From the NCBI GenBank assembly GCA_035542475.1, contig DATKLL010000148.1:1-64000 (forward strand): a DNA stretch of 64,000 nt, given 5' to 3'. The first letter of the stretch is position 1. The number at the start of each line of letters is the position of its first letter. The stretch is from DATKLL01 sp035542475. GTDB taxonomy: Bacteria; Desulfobacterota; Syntrophia; Syntrophales; UBA2185. Made by a program: the position numbers and the translations under genes. Of this stretch, positions 27,248-35,055 are shown piece after piece. The notes below the pieces were generated by a model. That model worked only from the letters and a program-made list of their open reading frames with translations. It was not told the DNA's origin and made no database searches.

Positions 27248-29761
27248 TTATTTTTTCTCTAATCGGTTTCGCCGCATTCCAAATACCGCTACCGCAGCCA
27301 GGGCCGGCACCAGCACCAAAAACCCCACATAACTGAGGGCAGGAACAGGCGAGGATGTCGAGGCATTGATGGCGGCTTCGAGGTTGATACGTGTTTTGCC
27401 GTAGTTGATCTTGACATCCGTCAAAGGATCCCCCGTGCTGACGAGAATCGACCGCACATCAGCCGGTGTAAGAAAATAACCCAACTTTTCCTTCGCAGCA
27501 TTTTGCAGTATAGCAGCGGCGCCCGCCGCATAGGGAGAAGCCGCCGAAGTGCCGCCAAAATTGCTCACGTAAGAACCCCCTTTAGCGGTCGTATAGGCCA
27601 TGTGCGACGGCGCTAAAAGCCCGAGAATCGGCGCTGTGTTGGAATAGGGCGTTTCCCGGTCCGGTGTAATCGAGTAAGACCAGGCAACTGGATTTGGACT
27701 GCAAGAGGCATGCGTCCCCTGATTGGGCGCACAGGATGATGGATCCACGCAAAACCCCAGAGTCCCCAGAGACGCATCAAAAACAGCCCCCACAGCGATC
27801 ACATGCGATATGCAGGATGGCCAGGCGATTGCATTACAATAGCCGTTATTTCCCGAAGACACAAAAATCGTAATGCCCGCGGCGACGGCATTGGCGGCAG
27901 CTGAGGTCATGGCGGTGGAGTAGCTGTCGCAGGCCGTTGTGAACTGTCCGCTTCCCATGCTCGTGTTAATGACCATGATCGGATAATTCGGATTGTCATT
28001 CTGGTGCGTGATGCACCACTCCCAACCCGCAATAATGTCCGAAGTATAGGCCTCCCCGGTCGAGCCGTGAGTGACTTTGACGGCATAGAGTTTCGCGCCG
28101 TAGGCCACCCCGCCGATATAATCACCCGTCGTACCCGTATCGCCCGCAGCGATGCCCGCACAGCTTGTGCCGTGGCCGTTTACGTCCATCGGATCAGCAT
28201 CCTGGACAGCGGGGTTGTTATACTCCCCGCCAAAGTCGTAGCCGCCAAGCACCTTGGCGCTAAGCTTCGGGTGCGTGTAGTCGATGCCCGTATCCACAAT
28301 GGCTATGGCCACGCCCTGGCCGTTGTAAGTGCCGCGAACGGCAGAGGCATCAATCAGCGGGATCCCCTGGGCGGTGTGAATCTGAAGCTTACGATCCAAT
28401 TCAATGGAGAAGACGTCGCCATGTTGGCGCAGATCTTCAAGTCCTCCACGGGTCACCTCAGCGGCAAATCCGGCGTGGTAATCAAAAAAGTTCGTGACTT
28501 TTACCCGGTTTGCGTTTAACCCCATTAAAACCCGTTGCTGTATCCACCTGACATTTTGCCGGCGCGTCACCCTGCCCTCCGGCCGTTTCATGTCCTCCCG
28601 TCCGGGATCCGCCAGGTTCACGATAACATAGGTCGTGGCCCGGCTGCTATTAAAGCCGCGAAGGATGCCCGCCTCGTCAATGAGCCGCGCCTGGGCACAG
28701 ACCGGCAGGGGCCGGCCAAGCGCAAGGATTCCGAGGAATAAAAGTAAAACCATACAGAGTATCGCAGGGCGCACCTTTGCAAAACGAATATTCATCAAGC
28801 GCCATCGGATCGACAGCCCCCCTCCCAAGGTGAGCCAAAGAACGAGCGGTATAAGCGATTGCGCTGTGAGGTGGACCGCTGTCGCCACCGGGAGAAAATC
28901 CATCAATCCGTATCCGACAACAATGACATTGAAGACGCGAAGAACAAGATGCAGCGCCGCTAAAATAACCGTTCCGATGAGCAGCGCTCTGGTTTTTGAC
29001 ATTCGTGTCATGCCGTCGTCGGCAAGAACAAGTGCGCCAAAGACTACAAGGTTGACGGTGTGGTAATAGATTTCATGGTGATGGGCAAATATAATTTTGG
29101 CCCCGAAAATTGAAAAAATGAAACTCAGCAATGCATCACTGGAGATAATATAGCCCTGATTGAGCGGAATCCAGATGATAAAGAGGGTACTCGACGCAAC
29201 AGCAAATCCGACGACAAATCTTCCGATCGCGCCAGGCTTTTTTGTCTTGTCGCAGAAGCGGACCCAGACATGGCAGGTGACCAGTACAATCAAAATCGTC
29301 CAGATCTGACCGATGTAGGCATGAAAATAATTGAACCATGACGGTACGGCCGAGCCGAGGGCGATGGTCAAGCCCAGGCGGAGAGTATTGGCCGCGGTGA
29401 GAAAAAGCATACCGGCGAGCAGACCTTGAATTCTGTCCGCAGGCGTCGCCGGAAAAGAAAAGAGAAAAACCGCAAAAATAAGGATCATGAAAACCGGTGT
29501 GCATTCCGGGACGATCCATACGGATAATCCGTCTGCAAAAAGATATTCCCCCCTGGCAACGATTGGCATACCGAAAACACCGAGCAGCAGACTTGTGAGT
29601 TTGGCTGTCAGTCGATTGACCGGCGCGTAAACGGGGTCGGGAAGCAGACTTGCCGCAACATAAAAGACAAGAGCGTTAAGTGAAAATCGGAAGAGAAGGC
29701 GCCTGTAACCCGTACGCTGAGTTTCAACTTTTCCTTCTCGGGACACAACCATCACCTCCAT
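27248..29761 (-). CDS. Exosortase-subtilase fusion with C-terminal sorting-like tail
   Basis: One uninterrupted 837-residue frame. Residues ~25-345 form a polytopic exosortase domain with the catalytic triad: Cys87 in VPECTPV, Arg128 in NTLRLG, and His147 in FHAYIGQIW. A helix ending LPVCAQA (~335-357) resembles an internal signal peptide. Residues ~375-457 look like an I9 propeptide (YHAGFAAEVTRGGLEDL). Residues ~480-795 are an S8 peptidase with Asp490 (IVDTGID), His530 (NGHGTS) and Ser739 (GGTSAASP). The end, SSPVPALSYVGFLVLVP...MRRNR, resembles a PEP/IPTLS-CTERM signal. Exosortases cleave and transfer such tails at the inner membrane. Because neighbours carry VPLPA tails, this is the candidate sorting enzyme here. 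Known exosortase-protease fusions (XrtE type) carry a different, CAAX-like protease. Confidence 0.9.
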   Translation of the reverse strand: MEVMVVSREGKVETQRTGYRRLLFRFSLNALVFYVAASLLPDPVYAPVNRLTAKLTSLLLGVFGMPIVARGEYLFADGLSVWIVPECTPVFMILIFAVFLFSFPATPADRIQGLLAGMLFLTAANTLRLGLTIALGSAVPSWFNYFHAYIGQIWTILIVLVTCHVWVRFCDKTKKPGAIGRFVVGFAVASSTLFIIWIPLNQGYIISSDALLSFIFSIFGAKIIFAHHHEIYYHTVNLVVFGALVLADDGMTRMSKTRALLIGTVILAALHLVLRVFNVIVVGYGLMDFLPVATAVHLTAQSLIPLVLWLTLGGGLSIRWRLMNIRFAKVRPAILCMVLLLFLGILALGRPLPVCAQARLIDEAGILRGFNSSRATTYVIVNLADPGREDMKRPEGRVTRRQNVRWIQQRVLMGLNANRVKVTNFFDYHAGFAAEVTRGGLEDLRQHGDVFSIELDRKLQIHTAQGIPLIDASAVRGTYNGQGVAIAIVDTGIDYTHPKLSAKVLGGYDFGGEYNNPAVQDADPMDVNGHGTSCAGIAAGDTGTTGDYIGGVAYGAKLYAVKVTHGSTGEAYTSDIIAGWEWCITHQNDNPNYPIMVINTSMGSGQFTTACDSYSTAMTSAAANAVAAGITIFVSSGNNGYCNAIAWPSCISHVIAVGAVFDASLGTLGFCVDPSSCAPNQGTHASCSPNPVAWSYSITPDRETPYSNTAPILGLLAPSHMAYTTAKGGSYVSNFGGTSAASPYAAGAAAILQNAAKEKLGYFLTPADVRSILVSTGDPLTDVKINYGKTRINLEAAINASTSSPVPALSYVGFLVLVPALAAVAVFGMRRNRLEKK

Positions 29762-29890
29762 TTATGGTTTGTTCTTTTTGTGATATACTTTTTTCAGTCA
29801 CCGACTTAATATCACCGGCAATAATATGCCTGAAACACATTTTTCCAGTTCCGCATGCATCATCATATCCATAAGACGCAGGTTCATAAA

Positions 29891-29968
29891 AAAACCCAAA
29901 CCGATCAATTATATTCCTTTGATCGATCCGGGTTTTCTGATTCCAAATATATGGTCAGCAAAATGCCC
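29891..29968 (-). promoter_or_regulatory. Leader element D with terminator-like hairpin
   Basis: On the minus strand GGGCATTTTGCTGACC (29968-29953) precedes ATCAGAAAACCCGGATCGATC and the complementary arm TGATCGGTTTGGG followed by TTTTTTT (to 29891). It lies about 130 bp upstream of the exosortase-subtilase start and just after the truncated gspH copy. The hairpin and U-tract have the form of an intrinsic terminator or attenuator. Confidence 0.65.
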
Positions 29969-29969
29969 G

Positions 29970-30131
29970 TCAATGACTGGAAACGTAAGCCATGACTTCC
30001 GGCGCGCGCATAGGGGCATTGCACGTGGCATACATGCCGTATAAGACCGGTAGGTCAACCGACAACACAATCCCCACGAGAACGACGACAATGAGGAGCT
30101 TGATTACTGTGAATCCTCTTTTTTTACACAT
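29970..30131 (-). pseudogene. Truncated duplicate of gspH
   Basis: Starting at 30131 the minus strand reads MCKKRGFTVIKLLIVVVLVG and continues to VMAYVSSH before a stop, about 50 codons matching the GspH N-terminus. The key +5 Glu is changed to Lys (FTVIK), which would impair prepilin function. The C-terminal domain is missing. It is the coding part of repeat copy 2. Confidence 0.85.
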
Positions 30132-30347
30132 GCAATTCACGATGATTAGGCACGAAATCGGAACCGTAGATCTCTGTGTATGTTCAATGGAAGCGCCGGA
30201 GGCAGAGTTTTCGAAACCTGAGATTTGTTGGAACAAGCACCGTTATCCATGTTAATTCTTCGTCGGTCAGGCATTTCCGTTATACCAGCGCGTTTATAAA
30301 CATCTTCTGTTGTGTTGTTATGACAAAATAATGATGTTTTTGTTAAC
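29978..30347. repeat. Direct repeat copy 2: gspH start and upstream region
   Basis: Second copy of the 26650-27147 segment in the same orientation. The two copies bracket the exosortase-subtilase gene and leader element D, as expected after a duplication or a recombination event that put the fusion gene in front of the secretion operon. Confidence 0.85.
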
Positions 30348-30580
30348 GAATAATATTGCCTTGATATCAGGTACTTATTCCGTTGATAAAGAGGTGCTTA
30401 CCGTTGCGGTGATTTAACACCGAGAGGAGGAAACCGTCGTGCATCCTGTATCAACCACGTTTTGAGCAAGCTTCACAAAATGTTCACATGATTTTAATCT
30501 GAATAAAACAATTGTGATATAAGAAAGCTAGCTTCAAGGAGCGCCGAAATTTTTTGTAATTGAAACCGAGGAGGAGGCTG

Positions 30581-31363
30581 ATGATGAAAAAGATGCTCTG
30601 CGTTATGGTGTGGGTAGTGATGATTTGCTGCGCAGGAACGGCTATTGCCGGGACAGACGTTGAAAAGATTTTGAAAACAACATTCCCCGATTTTGCATTC
30701 GATTCTGTATCTCCGTCGCCGGTAAAAGGGATCTATGAAGTAGTAGGGGGGAAGAGAATATTCTACTTTGCACCGCAAGAAGGCATCCTCATCCTGGGAC
30801 AGATGTTCGACAAAACAAAGCGGAATCTGACCGCTGAACGGATGAAAGAGATATCGGCCAAGGCCGATGAGCAGATGGCCGAGATGGCCAAGGACTTACC
30901 TCTCGATAAAGCAATCAAGACCGGTAACGGACCGCACGTAGTGATAGAGTTCACCGATCCCGACTGCCCTTACTGCCGCAGGGCGGCACAGTTCTTTGAG
31001 TCTCGGACTGATGTGACCAAATACACCTTCTTCACTGCCCTCCCAATGCACCCGGATGCCAAGAACAAGGTGCGTTATATACTCTGTCAGAAGGAGAGAA
31101 GCAAGGCATTCGAAGAGGTGATGAAAGGCAAAATCGATGGCGGCAAGTATGAGACCTGCACAAACGCTGAAGTCGAAGACCTGATCAAGCTTCATGAGTC
31201 CGCGGCTGCAAAGCTTGGCGTCTCAGGGACGCCATTCTTCATCATTTACGGCAGACCGGTTTCCGGCGCCGATATCCCAAAACTCGAAAGTCTGCTGGGC
31301 GAGAAAGTCATCAACGGTAAAGAGGATAAACCTGTCAATCCCACTGTGCCGCAAGCCAGATAA
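30581..31363 (+). CDS. DsbC-like thiol:disulphide oxidoreductase
   Basis: The protein has a signal peptide (ending TAIAG), an N-terminal DsbC/G-type domain (~residues 18-90) and a thioredoxin fold with the CPYC active site (DPDCPYCRRAAQFF) and the cis-Pro loop GVSGTPFFI. It should act in the periplasm to form or reshuffle disulphides. It is divergent from the flanking genes. The neighbouring exported proteins include cysteine-rich ones, which are possible clients. The ATG at 30581 (or 30584) follows GAGGAGG; a TTG at 30560 opens the frame earlier but has no support. Confidence 0.93.
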   Translation: MMKKMLCVMVWVVMICCAGTAIAGTDVEKILKTTFPDFAFDSVSPSPVKGIYEVVGGKRIFYFAPQEGILILGQMFDKTKRNLTAERMKEISAKADEQMAEMAKDLPLDKAIKTGNGPHVVIEFTDPDCPYCRRAAQFFESRTDVTKYTFFTALPMHPDAKNKVRYILCQKERSKAFEEVMKGKIDGGKYETCTNAEVEDLIKLHESAAAKLGVSGTPFFIIYGRPVSGADIPKLESLLGEKVINGKEDKPVNPTVPQAR

Positions 31364-31500
31364 GTGGTAGGCGTTGGGAACACTATGATTCAGTAAGGTC
31401 CTGATGTACACGAACGCATGAGAAAGGTTTAGAGTGAAAGATCGAAGTACAGTGTACTACGGCAGATCCGTTGCTAAAAGCAAAAGAGAGAAAGTTGTCA

Positions 31501-31544
31501 TACTGAGCCCGTCGAAGTGTGGTCACACTCCGACAAGCTCAGTA
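31501..31544. terminator. Hairpin between convergent genes (REP-like, bidirectional)
   Basis: TACTGAGC...GTCG..AGTGTG pairs with CACACT..CGAC..GCTCAGTA. It sits between the converging DsbC-like and lectin genes, so it could end both transcripts. The ACTGAGC/GTCGAAGTG pattern is also that of a dispersed palindromic repeat. Confidence 0.6.
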
Positions 31545-31561
31545 TAACAGTAACATAACGA

Positions 31562-32170
31562 TTAAGATACTCTCCCTTTGACCACCCGAACCCCCCCTAA
31601 CATGGCCAATCCAGACCCCAAGAGCCACACCACGCCCGGAATTGGAACTACTGGATTAGGAGGATTATTTTCTCCCATTTCCCTTTCTACTAAAAAACCC
31701 GAGATGTTCCTAAGGTTTCCCTCGTCATTCCACATCCAGGCGTGCTTCCTATATTTGCTCCATATGGCAAGGTGTTGTTCCGAATCGTGGCCATAATAAT
31801 CGTTAGGTTCCCCCTTCGACCATCTGTGATAATTCCAGGGTTCATTTGTCGCCCAATGCCATTTGTTCGATCCATCCTGATACCCACCGATCCAGAACTC
31901 GCCGTTAACCCCCTGCAGTAATTTTTGTACATATCTCTGTTCCGTCTTGCTTGTAATGGTGGCGAGATGGTAAGAGCTGCCCCAACTCGCGACTTCCGCT
32001 GCTGCATCGTCCCAGGACACGCCCTTTTTAAACACGAGAATGTACTCATTGTCGCCGGAGAATGTGGAATCGGCCAGGGGACCGACGGTCATGCAGGCGA
32101 CACTCTGAGCCGCTACTGCGCAACAAATGATAATGACCAGAACGATTGTGACGATTACTTTCTTTTTCAT
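31562..32170 (-). CDS. C-type lectin domain protein with VPLPA-CTERM tail
   Basis: A signal peptide is followed by a C-type lectin fold (about residues 38-165): WDDAAAEVASWG, FWIGGYQDG, then the calcium/sugar-site triplet GEPND (EPN, mannose-type) and MWNDEGN. The C-terminus NPVVPIPGVVWLLGSGLAML and a basic tail form a VPLPA-CTERM signal. It is probably a sugar-binding matrix protein handled by an exosortase. A ribbon-helix-helix gene and leader element E lie upstream on the same strand. Confidence 0.92.
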   Translation of the reverse strand: MKKKVIVTIVLVIIICCAVAAQSVACMTVGPLADSTFSGDNEYILVFKKGVSWDDAAAEVASWGSSYHLATITSKTEQRYVQKLLQGVNGEFWIGGYQDGSNKWHWATNEPWNYHRWSKGEPNDYYGHDSEQHLAIWSKYRKHAWMWNDEGNLRNISGFLVEREMGENNPPNPVVPIPGVVWLLGSGLAMLGGVRVVKGRVS

Positions 32171-32330
32171 AATTCCTCCCTTTTATTTATTTGATAGTTT
32201 TTGCCCTTGGGCGTTTAAAGAAAAATTTATGACGGTTCCGAGAACTCCTTGTTTCCTCCCTTTCGGTTTGAGTCTTCATGGCGGCCGCACTCGATGCCGA
32301 CCAAATCCTCCTCCGAAACAATTATGCAGA

Positions 32331-32765
32331 TTACGCATTCGGCGCGCCCTCTTTTCTTATCGTTTGATCGCGAAATTCTATTTCAGTCTTTGTTCCCCTC
32401 CTGGACCCCTCCGGTGAGGAAATACTTTCTTCTTCAGTGGCCGCAAATTCGATTTGATAGATGCCTGTCTTCTCATTCAGGGAAATCTTGCTTTGGAGGT
32501 TCTTGGGAAGATCGATGCGGACGCCGCCCAGAAGGAGGTAGACATTCTTTTCCGGGCGGCTCCCTTCTTCCTCCGTAACACAGAGCTCCATTCGGCCAAT
32601 GCCGTTTGGCACATGGGTCCATTTTTCTTGACTGCGAGAAAGGAAATCGCGCATAATCATTTCGATTATGGAGGACCGCGAACTGTTCGATTCGCAAACG
32701 ATCCGATCCAAGGATTCCTTCAGTTCCTGGCTCGTTCGGAAAGATATCATTACCGCTTTTCTCAT
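32331..32765 (-). CDS. Ribbon-helix-helix (CopG-like) DNA-binding protein
   Basis: The N-terminal 45 residues (MRKAVMISFRTSQELKESLDRI...SRSSIIEMIMRDFL) fit a ribbon-helix-helix fold. The C-terminal ~95 residues (LCVTEEEGS ... VYLLLGGVRIDLP) are not recognised. The ATG follows GGAGAAAAGGG. It is 160 bp upstream of the lectin gene on the same strand and 200 bp below leader element E. A local regulator is the likely role. Confidence 0.7.
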   Translation of the reverse strand: MRKAVMISFRTSQELKESLDRIVCESNSSRSSIIEMIMRDFLSRSQEKWTHVPNGIGRMELCVTEEEGSRPEKNVYLLLGGVRIDLPKNLQSKISLNEKTGIYQIEFAATEEESISSPEGSRRGTKTEIEFRDQTIRKEGAPNA

Positions 32766-32964
32766 CCCTTTTCTCCTTTTGAAAATATTAAAAAAATAGT
32801 CCGTTGGTTTCTGATCCCAGCCCTCTCTCTCGGACGGAAAGGGGAAAGGGTTGGGTTTTTCCTATCCGATATTGCAACGGCTGAAATGTCTGTGTTCATC
32901 TGAGTCCCCTTAAAGTTTTCTAGCTGCGGCTGCTCCCTGCTGGGTGCTCTGCGGTGAAGAATAA

Positions 32965-33041
32965 AAAAGCCCGAACCGAAAAACATCCGGTTCGGGCTTT
33001 CTGTTTCCAGGAATCGGTGGAACCCGGTCAGCAAAGGACCC
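32965..33041 (-). promoter_or_regulatory. Leader element E with intrinsic terminator-like hairpin
   Basis: On the minus strand GGGTCCTTTGCTGACC (33041-33026) is followed by a spacer, then AGAAAGCCCGAACCG, a loop, CGGTTCGGGC and TTTTTT. This is the clearest intrinsic terminator of the five copies. It lies 200 bp upstream of the ribbon-helix-helix gene. The gap from 33042 to 33481 otherwise holds only a 23-codon ATG frame with a good ribosome site (33329-33400) of uncertain meaning. Confidence 0.7.
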
Positions 33042-33481
33042 TTCAGAATGGCGTCTCACCGTAGCGCTTAAAGCTTTAGTCCGGTGAAGGAGCATATTGG
33101 TGATTCTGAATTTTGAGAGATCGTATCACACAAGTATTACAAAAGTATGACTTTTGTATGAAGATCGAATGAATTTCTGCCATCCAGTCTTCGATTTCGG
33201 GTTTATTCCCTCCCATCACGCCGGATTACTCGGTTCCTCCTCTATCCGTCAGCCGTTTTCGGGCCTTTTTTGAGGGCAGTCTGTCATACAATTTTGTCAG
33301 GTGATCATGTCATAATAAAGGAGACCAGATGAACTGGTATCCGTTTAAACCAGCTTTCACCCGGATTTTACAATTGCATAACAGCCGCGTTTTAGGATAG
33401 GAATCAATATCTCCGGTCTTTGCCCACTTGTTTGGGGAGAAAAAATAGAAACGCGGAGGAATGAGTTTGGGAGATTCATTT

Positions 33482-34066
33482 ATGCGAGTAAACATCTTTG
33501 GCAGAGGCATGGACAGGATGCCTGATCTGGCATTCAGAATAATTGCTTTGATGTTTAAGATAAGAGATATATTTATTCAAAAGGATAAGCTTCTGGATAA
33601 ATTTGGCATCCGCCAAGGTCAGAGCGTTGTTGATTATGGATGTGGGCCGGGATCATATATCAGGAAAGCATCTGAACTCGTGGGCACTGGGGGTAGGGTC
33701 TATGCAATTGATATTCATGAACTGGCAATTGAATCTGTCAAGAAACGCATCTCAAAAGAAAATCTGCACAATGTAACCGCTCTGGCAGCCTCGAAGGAAA
33801 GATGTCCTTTGAACGATGACAGCATCGACCTTATCTATGCGTTGGATATGTTCCATATGGTTGCAAATCCTACCATATTCTTAAAAGAGCTTAACCGGAT
33901 ATCCAAGCCTGATGGGATCCTGTTTATAGATAACGGCCATCAGAACCGGGATAAGGCCAAGACAAAGATCAACTCCTCGGGAACTTGGGAAATTACGGAA
34001 GAGAGGCAGCGATATATGAAATGCCGGCCCATTAAAAAGAACATGACAAACAAGAGAACACAATAA
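33482..34066 (+). CDS. Class I SAM-dependent methyltransferase
   Basis: A Rossmann-type methyltransferase with motif I VDYGCGPGSYI, an acidic motif II region (VYAIDIHELAI), and IDLIYALDMFHMV as motif IV. Substrate unknown; the best general match is the UbiE/Methyltransf_11 group. The start chosen is the ATG at 33482 with GGGAG eight bases upstream; the ATG at 33461 sits almost on its own GGAGGA. No operon partner is evident. Confidence 0.85.
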   Translation: MRVNIFGRGMDRMPDLAFRIIALMFKIRDIFIQKDKLLDKFGIRQGQSVVDYGCGPGSYIRKASELVGTGGRVYAIDIHELAIESVKKRISKENLHNVTALAASKERCPLNDDSIDLIYALDMFHMVANPTIFLKELNRISKPDGILFIDNGHQNRDKAKTKINSSGTWEITEERQRYMKCRPIKKNMTNKRTQ

Positions 34067-34300
34067 GTGCTTCTCCTGAAATATTTTTTTGGAATTTCCG
34101 TCCGGAGTCTAACATTTCTAAATAAAATCAATGATATGGGTGGTAACTAGAAGAGGAAATTTCCCTCTTGACTATCCATTAGCATATGAGTATTCTCTTC
34201 TTATAATTTACCCTCGTAGCTCAGTAAACCCATCAACAAAGCACTTAATCTTCTGTAGCGTGTCGTATGATAAGGAGATTCCTGAAGGTGACAATATCAT

Positions 34301-34336
34301 AGGCTCCAGGGGAAGTTTAATATCCCCTCGGAGCCT
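34301..34336. terminator. Hairpin after the methyltransferase
   Basis: AGGCTCC-GGGGA pairs with TCCCC-GGAGCCT across a nine-base loop. No U-tract follows, so termination is possible but not certain. It lies just left of the DUF3562 repeat cassette. Confidence 0.4.
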
Positions 34337-34340
34337 TCTT

Positions 34341-34732
34341 CAGTGAGATCTTTTGGAAAGAGTGAGATTGGCCTACAATACAAGAGCTTCTCAAGATGAC
34401 CTAACTATTATGGATAAGTGAAAGGTATAGATACTTATGGTACTGGTTTTATCTAGCATTGATACTGAGAAGAAAATCCATCTGAACTCTATCGAGATAC
34501 TGGCAAAAGAACTCCGCAAAGCAACAGGGGAGGTAACTCTGATTTACACGCGCATCCTTGATGATATGCAAAAGCAGGCTCGTGTGAAGACATTTCTTCA
34601 TATCTTTGTGAGTAAGAAGGTGAAGGAACTTATAGAGCATTGAGAAGCATTCTCGGTGGGTACAGGTATTTTTTTGTTTTCTTTGAAAGGGTGATGATTA
34701 AACTATCCTCACCCTCAGTTTTATTAGATTCA
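34341..34732. repeat. DUF3562 cassette, copy 1
   Basis: About 390 bp that recur at 36640-37025 in the same orientation with high identity. The shared tract runs from CTTCAGTGAGAT to CCTCAGTTTTATTAGATTCA. The right end abuts exactly the start of a P-type ATPase fragment, suggesting that the cassette or a deletion cut that gene. Confidence 0.8.
34437..34643 (+). CDS. DUF3562-like small protein, copy 1
   Basis: The 68-residue protein has the pattern IEILAKELRKATGEVTLIYT, then a DMQKQARVKTFLHIFVSKKVKEL ending. This matches the DUF3562 pattern, in which a small helical domain ends in ARVKTFL...A.R.V...L. Function unknown. A near-identical paralogue is at 36739-36948. The ribosome site AAAGGT is weak and distant. 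Confidence 0.75.
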   Translation: MVLVLSSIDTEKKIHLNSIEILAKELRKATGEVTLIYTRILDDMQKQARVKTFLHIFVSKKVKELIEH

Positions 34733-34941
34733 GGCGACTCTGATTGCGGTTTATGGGCTGTTTATGACACCTCTCGGCTGGGGCTGGGCACTGTTCGTTT
34801 GGGGCAATGCTCTGGCTTGGTTCCTCGTGAATGACTGCGTGAAACTGCGCCTGTCGGATTTTTGATCCCACCAAAGTCAAGACACCGTCCGATTTGACGC
34901 CGCAGATCGCCAAGCGTGCCTATGAACTGTACAAGCAGTGA
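34733..34941 (+). pseudogene. C-terminal remnant of a P-type (plasma-membrane proton-type) ATPase
   Basis: The plus strand encodes ATLIAVYGLFMTPLGWGWALF, then WFLVNDCVKL, a stop and a frame change near 34860, and resumes as DPTKVKTPSDLTPQIAKRAY to ELYKQ. The two pieces together match the last membrane helices and tail of plasma-membrane-type proton-efflux P-type ATPases. Everything upstream is missing, replaced by the DUF3562 cassette. Confidence 0.8.
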
Positions 34942-35055
34942 GGACGCCAGGACGGTCTATCAGTTCAGGACCGGGAGCAGGCGGAGCGGGAGATTAGGAA
35001 AAATGAACCCCATAAATAAACACACATAAATAACGCGGTTGGCACTGTCGAAAGG

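Noticed and set aside
9248..33041. Leader elements as GEMM-type c-di-GMP riboswitches
   Set aside because: The CGCAAAGCC and GGCAAACC elements, GAAA tetraloop and receptor of that class are absent on both strands.
33329..33400. 23-codon frame MNWYPFKPAF... with AAAGGAG ribosome site
   Set aside because: The ribosome site is good, but a single short frame with no similarity and no attenuator structure is not enough to call a leader peptide.
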